Part shown: in pieces, positions 5,619-8,430 of the stretch | How positions within the stretch are numbered: the first letter of the stretch is position 1 | Layout of the letters: each line of letters starts with the position of its first letter | Source: Candidatus Geoarchaeota archaeon | GTDB lineage: Archaea; Thermoproteota; Thermoprotei; Gearchaeales; WAQG01 | Direction of reading: 5' to 3' | Assembly: GCA_015520395.1 (NCBI GenBank) | Contig: WAQG01000254.1 | Coordinates: 1 to 8,430 of the forward strand | DNA: 8,430 nucleotides | Notes under the pieces: model-generated | Databases searched by the model: none | The model's input: only the letters and a program-made list of their open reading frames with translations | What the model was told of the DNA's origin: nothing | Translations under genes and position numbers: made by a program

Positions 5619-5640
5619 CATACTTATGTGGAGCCCAACG

Positions 5641-5649
5641 CTTAAAAAT
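5641..5649 (-). promoter_or_regulatory. TATA-like box for aIF5A
   Basis: ATTTTTAAG on the minus strand, preceded by the purine-rich GGAGAG. Its centre, near 5645, is about 39 nt before the ATG at 5606, predicting a transcript start near 5620 and a leader just long enough to hold the GGAGGTG motif. Predicted from sequence and spacing only. Confidence 0.45.
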
Positions 5650-5686
5650 CTCTCCGACAGCAGCTCAGCCGTCCAGAGCGGTCAAG

Positions 5687-5695
5687 TATATTTTA
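5687..5695 (+). promoter_or_regulatory. TATA-like box for the nadK-nob1-methyltransferase operon
   Basis: TATATTTTA, preceded by TCAAG, is the best TATA match in the 121-nt gap between the divergent aIF5A and nadK starts. It is centred about 37 nt before the ATG at 5728, predicting a short leader of about 12 nt. Confidence 0.5.
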
Positions 5696-5727
5696 CCATT
5701 AACCCGATAGACTTAACGTGAATTGAG

Positions 5728-6549
5728 ATGCGCTTCGGCCTAACAGGGCGCACCGACGATCCAAGGGCTCTGGAAGTCATTAAGCAGATAATGGTGCAGC
5801 TTAGGGCCCATGGACATGAGGTCTACATAGATGCGCACGTCGCTAGGCTTCTGGGAGTCGAGGGCGTCGAGATGGGCGAGATGAATGTTGACATGGTGGT
5901 TGTTGTTGGTGGTGATGGAACACTTCTCAGGGTCGCCCACACCCTCGTCGAAAAGGACATAAGTGTGCCTATGCTGGGCGTAAAGTACGGGCATGTTGGG
6001 TTCCTCTGCGAGCTTAGGCCCGAGGAGTTCTGGCAGTACATACCAAGGCTCGATGTCGGGGACTATAAGATTGAGAGGAGGAGGCTCCTGAAGGCGTGGT
6101 GGCCGGGGGGCGTGGCCTACGCCATAAACGAGGTTCTCACGGTTCCGATAGAAATAGGACGCACGGCGCAACTGGACGTAGGTACGGATGACGAGCTGAT
6201 ATATAGCGGGAGGTGCGACGGAGTCATAGTCTCGACCAGCCTCGGCTCCACGGCATACATCGCGTCAAGGGGGGGCCCGATAGTAGACCCTAGGCTGGAT
6301 GTGATGATACTCGACATCTTGAACCCACTGCTGTGGGGCCAACGCGTCATCATTATGCCCTTCGATGAGAACGAGCTTGTGATAAGGCCCTCTAAAAACA
6401 TGGCCGTCGTCATAGATGGAGAGATAAAAGGATACGTGTCGCCCGGAATGGAGCTCAGGGTCGGGCCCTCCGAGAAGGCCGTCAAGTTCGTCAGGTTTGA
6501 GTGGAGGTTTTATGAAAGAGTCAGGAAGAGAACAACGACAAGCATATAG
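5728..6549 (+). CDS. nadK: NAD kinase
   Basis: NAD kinase phosphorylates NAD to NADP, using ATP or polyphosphate, in the cytoplasm. The 273 residues show the family motifs in order: VVVVGGDGTLLR with GGDG at 61-64 and catalytic D63; GVKYGHVGFL near 84-93; the NE pair in AINEV (N134, E135); and RCDGVIVSTSLGSTAYIASRGGPIVDP before the C-terminal beta region with VVIDGEI. Length is normal. Some conserved spots differ from the usual family consensus: Lys86 where GVN/GIN is typical, SRGG where SAGG is typical, and NPLLWGQR in place of the common HSLxxRP. The GGDG and NE residues are kept, so activity is likely. It begins a three-gene operon and overlaps nob1 by 38 nt. Confidence 0.93.
   Translation: MRFGLTGRTDDPRALEVIKQIMVQLRAHGHEVYIDAHVARLLGVEGVEMGEMNVDMVVVVGGDGTLLRVAHTLVEKDISVPMLGVKYGHVGFLCELRPEEFWQYIPRLDVGDYKIERRRLLKAWWPGGVAYAINEVLTVPIEIGRTAQLDVGTDDELIYSGRCDGVIVSTSLGSTAYIASRGGPIVDPRLDVMILDILNPLLWGQRVIIMPFDENELVIRPSKNMAVVIDGEIKGYVSPGMELRVGPSEKAVKFVRFEWRFYERVRKRTTTSI
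6503..6508 (+). promoter_or_regulatory. Shine-Dalgarno motif of nob1 inside nadK
   Basis: GGAGGT ends three bases before the ATG at 6512 and lies within the last codons of nadK. It supports the ATG over the in-frame TTG at 6497. Confidence 0.6.
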
Positions 6550-7081
6550 GATCTATATCCTTGATGCGGGCGCCGTTCTTCTGGGTGCTAGGCTTCAAGC
6601 CCTCGATGGGGCGTTATACATGCCAAAACTGGTGGCCGAGGAGGTTAGAAGCCCTTTGGGAAGGACGGTTCTCGAGGCCCTCATCGCATCCCGCCGTTTA
6701 ACCATTTTTGAGCCCAGCCCCCAGTTTCTCGAGAGGGCTAGGCAGGCTTACCTAGAGGTTGGGGGACGCGGAATCTCGGACGCCGACCTGCAGCTTATAG
6801 CCACGGCAATAGAGCTCAGCACCAGGGGGAAGGTTATAGTCCTGACCGACGATTACGCCGTACAGAATATACTAGGCTTCCTGGGCATCGAACACAGGCC
6901 AGTCTCTCAGAGAGGGATCACCAGGGTCTTTAAATGGGTGAAGATCTGCCCCGCCTGTGGGTCAAGGTATGATGACCTACGTCTTTCCAGATGCCCGAAA
7001 TGCGGGACTGAGCTGATAGCTGTTCCAAGGAGGCTGAGAAAGCGTGAGGACTCTAAGGGATCTGAAACCCGAAGATCTTAG
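6512..7081 (+). CDS. nob1: rRNA endonuclease Nob1 (PIN domain plus zinc ribbon)
   Basis: Nob1 cuts the 3' end of small-subunit rRNA during late ribosome maturation. The 189-residue protein has an N-terminal PIN domain with the expected acidic residues: D18 in YILDAGAVL, E44 in VAEEV, D90/D92 in ISDADLQLIATA, and D113/D114 in VLTDDYAVQN. The linker includes GITRVFKWV, and a C-terminal zinc ribbon has C146-x2-C149 (CPACG) and C161-x2-C164 (CPKCG). This PIN-plus-ribbon layout separates it from VapC toxins. The ATG at 6512 has a GGAGGT just upstream, and no other start lies between it and the catalytic D18, so the 38-nt overlap with nadK is real. The tail after the ribbon is short and highly basic and overlaps the next gene. 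Confidence 0.93.
   Translation: MKESGREQRQAYRIYILDAGAVLLGARLQALDGALYMPKLVAEEVRSPLGRTVLEALIASRRLTIFEPSPQFLERARQAYLEVGGRGISDADLQLIATAIELSTRGKVIVLTDDYAVQNILGFLGIEHRPVSQRGITRVFKWVKICPACGSRYDDLRLSRCPKCGTELIAVPRRLRKREDSKGSETRRS
7027..7033 (+). promoter_or_regulatory. Shine-Dalgarno motif of the methyltransferase gene inside nob1
   Basis: AAGGAGG lies ten bases before the GTG at 7044, within the nob1 coding region. It supports the GTG start and reinitiation by ribosomes finishing nob1. Confidence 0.55.
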
Positions 7082-8228
7082 GCTGAGGTTCACACCCGCC
7101 GTTGTGGAGGTGTTCAAAGATGTTTACGGCGAGAAGTGGGTGGAGGCTCTCATGGCTCTGATGACCCCGGCGCGCCGATTTTTCCTCAGGGTGAACACCC
7201 TGAAGGCTTCCGTCGAGGATGTTCTGAAAAGCCTCGATTCAAGGGGGCTGCGATTCAGGCAGCACAGACTGATAGAGGAGGCTATATACATGGAGGTGGA
7301 GAGGGCAGGCCACCTCCCAATCCCCGAAAAAACGGTAATGGTGGACAGATGGGCGGCCGAAACCGTTCTCCAGGGGGCAAACCTCTACGTACCCGGCATC
7401 ATCAGGTATCCAAAGGACCTGGAGGCAGGGGACACAGTCGGGGTGGTCGACCCATATGGCCTTCTCGTGGGCGTCGGTGTTTCCATGGTATCGGCGGAAC
7501 AGCTGAAAAGGCTTAAGAAGGGATTAGCCGTGAAGATCACGCACTCCTGGTTTAAGCTGCCAAGCACAGCCGACCTTCCCGAAAGGGCTCAGGGCCTCGT
7601 ATATCCACAGTCGCTCCCATCGATCGTGACCGTGAGGGTTCTCGATCCACAGCCCGGGGAGACGATCGTTGACATGTGTGCTGCGCCGGGAGGCAAGCTC
7701 ACCCACATAGCGATGCTGACTAAGGGTAGGGGGACTGTTTACGGCTTTGACAAATCAAGCCGGAAGGTCGGGAGGATGAGGGAGTTGCTGAGGCTGATGG
7801 GGATCCGCAACGTCAGGGTAGGAAGAATGGATTCCAGGTATATAGACCTGGAGATGCCGGGACTAGAGGCGGACAGGGTGCTCATAGATCCCCCCTGCTC
7901 AGCGCTGGGCGTAAGGCCGAAGCTTGGATCGGAGCTAGGGGAAGACGAGCTGGATAATTTTCCAAGATACCAGAGACAGTTCCTCAAACCAGCCTCAAAG
8001 ATACTTAAGAAAGGAGGAGTCCTGGTGTTTAGCGTATGCACCATAACGAGGAGGGAGATCGAGGGCATACTTGAGTACGCCGTTGAAAACCTCCCCTTCG
8101 AACCAGCAGAGCACCCGGTCTTCATAGGGTCTGAAGGGCTAGGGAGGATGGGAAGATACGTCCAACGCTTCCATCCACATATCCATGACACACCGGGCTT
8201 TGGAATAGTGTTATTAAGAAAAATTTAA
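7044..8228 (+). CDS. PUA-domain RNA m5C methyltransferase, NSUN6-like
   Basis: This is an S-adenosylmethionine-dependent enzyme that makes 5-methylcytosine in RNA, most likely tRNA. The 394 residues have an N-terminal segment with ARRFFLRVNTLKA, typical of the RsmB/NSUN family. A PUA-like RNA-binding region covers about residues 95-175 (LYVPGIIRYPKDLEAGDTVG, LLVGVGVSMVS). The Rossmann methyltransferase core has CAAPGGK (212-218) for SAM, DPPCS (282-286) with motif IV Cys285, and SVCTI with motif VI Cys332, the expected nucleophile. A PUA domain inserted before the core matches NSUN6 and its archaeal relatives, which are reported to methylate C72 in the acceptor stem of some tRNAs. The exact target here is inference. 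The GTG start overlaps nob1 by 38 nt. Confidence 0.94.
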   Translation: MRTLRDLKPEDLRLRFTPAVVEVFKDVYGEKWVEALMALMTPARRFFLRVNTLKASVEDVLKSLDSRGLRFRQHRLIEEAIYMEVERAGHLPIPEKTVMVDRWAAETVLQGANLYVPGIIRYPKDLEAGDTVGVVDPYGLLVGVGVSMVSAEQLKRLKKGLAVKITHSWFKLPSTADLPERAQGLVYPQSLPSIVTVRVLDPQPGETIVDMCAAPGGKLTHIAMLTKGRGTVYGFDKSSRKVGRMRELLRLMGIRNVRVGRMDSRYIDLEMPGLEADRVLIDPPCSALGVRPKLGSELGEDELDNFPRYQRQFLKPASKILKKGGVLVFSVCTITRREIEGILEYAVENLPFEPAEHPVFIGSEGLGRMGRYVQRFHPHIHDTPGFGIVLLRKI

Positions 8229-8252
8229 GAGTGGACTGTTATTGCCGTACCT

Positions 8253-8399
8253 CTAGAGAGTCTTGCCAATCACGTAAACGGTTGTGCCACAGACACTGCA
8301 TTTACCTTTGATGGCGGGCCTACCATTCTTCAGGGTCACTTGAGTCGCATCCGTCAGCTCCCGCATTGCACGACACTTGACACAGTACCCCATCACCAT
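8253..8399 (-). CDS. small zinc-ribbon protein, DUF5679 type
   Basis: A 48-residue minus-strand frame starts at the ATG at 8399 and ends at the TAG at 8255-8253. It begins MVMGYCVKCRAMREL, continues through VTLKNGRPAIKGKC, and ends SVCGTTVYVIGKTL. Two CxxC pairs (C6-x2-C9 and C34-x2-C37) make a treble-clef or ribbon-like zinc site. The pattern GYCVKCR, then LKNGRPA, then C-x2-CG is what I know from the DUF5679 family of tiny archaeal and bacterial proteins with no established function. A second ATG at 8393 (MGYCVKCR) is also possible. It is convergent with the methyltransferase gene, with 24 nt between the stops. Confidence 0.86.
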   Translation of the reverse strand: MVMGYCVKCRAMRELTDATQVTLKNGRPAIKGKCSVCGTTVYVIGKTL

Positions 8400-8406
8400 T
8401 GCTTAT

Positions 8407-8422
8407 CCCCTACAATAAAAAA
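8407..8422 (-). promoter_or_regulatory. putative promoter and leader of the zinc-ribbon gene
   Basis: On the minus strand a TTTTTTATT run (8422-8414) is followed by AGGGGAT (8411-8405), a weak ribosome-binding match seven to eight bases before the ATG at 8399. The T/A-rich run could be the TATA element, but its distance (about 18-24 nt to the two ATGs) would make the transcript nearly leaderless. The window ends here, so the full promoter cannot be judged. Confidence 0.25.
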
Positions 8423-8430
8423 CATTACAT

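Noticed and set aside
5622..5727. Possible small RNA (C/D box type) between aIF5A and nadK
   Set aside because: I found no TGATGA-like C box paired with CTGA D boxes, and the gap is accounted for by the two divergent promoters.
5740..6171. 143-codon minus-strand open frame opposite nadK
   Set aside because: It lies fully inside a gene with clear NAD kinase motifs and has no ribosome site or recognisable domain.
1..8430. CRISPR array, insertion sequence or defence island
   Set aside because: No regularly spaced repeats, transposase motifs, terminal inverted repeats or defence effectors are visible; apart from the vapBC remnant the window is housekeeping.

Overview
This window looks like the chromosome of a thermophilic archaeon, most likely in the TACK/Thermoproteota part of the tree. 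It carries archaeal-type informational genes: SRP54, Pus10, ribosomal protein L21e, RNA polymerase Rpo4 (RpoF), aIF5A, Nob1 and an archaeal NSUN-type m5C methyltransferase. Its tRNA has GC-rich stems, arginine is mostly AGG, and AT-rich TATA-like boxes lie about 25-40 nt before several genes. The lineage call is inference; no rRNA is present to settle it.

Positions 1-1065 form an accessory and decaying zone. It begins with the C-terminal end of a membrane-anchored protein (1-87). Next comes about 190 nt of low-information sequence that may hold a broken minus-strand gene and contains an imperfect direct repeat. A decayed vapBC toxin-antitoxin locus follows: a vapB of the AF2212/DUF104 type with two in-frame TGA codons, and a vapC with an early TAG, two compensating frameshifts and two replaced catalytic acidic residues. 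A minus-strand tRNA-Arg(UCG) gene with an encoded CCA closes the zone.

Positions 1226-5230 hold a conserved information-processing cluster on the plus strand: srp54, pus10, rpoF and a DUF655 helix-hairpin-helix protein. The gene for L21e sits inside it on the opposite strand, overlapping the end of pus10 and sharing a symmetrical TATA box with rpoF. The gene for aIF5A is also reversed and overlaps the end of the DUF655 gene, where many archaea have ksgA/rsmA.

Positions 5687-8228 hold a compact plus-strand operon: NAD kinase, the 20S pre-rRNA endonuclease Nob1, and a PUA-containing RNA m5C methyltransferase. Each gene starts inside the previous one with a Shine-Dalgarno motif there. A 48-residue minus-strand zinc-ribbon protein (DUF5679 type) follows.

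Together the genes cover protein targeting (SRP54), tRNA modification (Pus10, the methyltransferase), ribosome structure and maturation (L21e, Nob1), transcription (Rpo4) and translation (aIF5A). I see no convincing new defence or mobile system. The most unusual points are the eroded vapBC locus and the reversed genes with overlapping ends inside a normally co-directional cluster.
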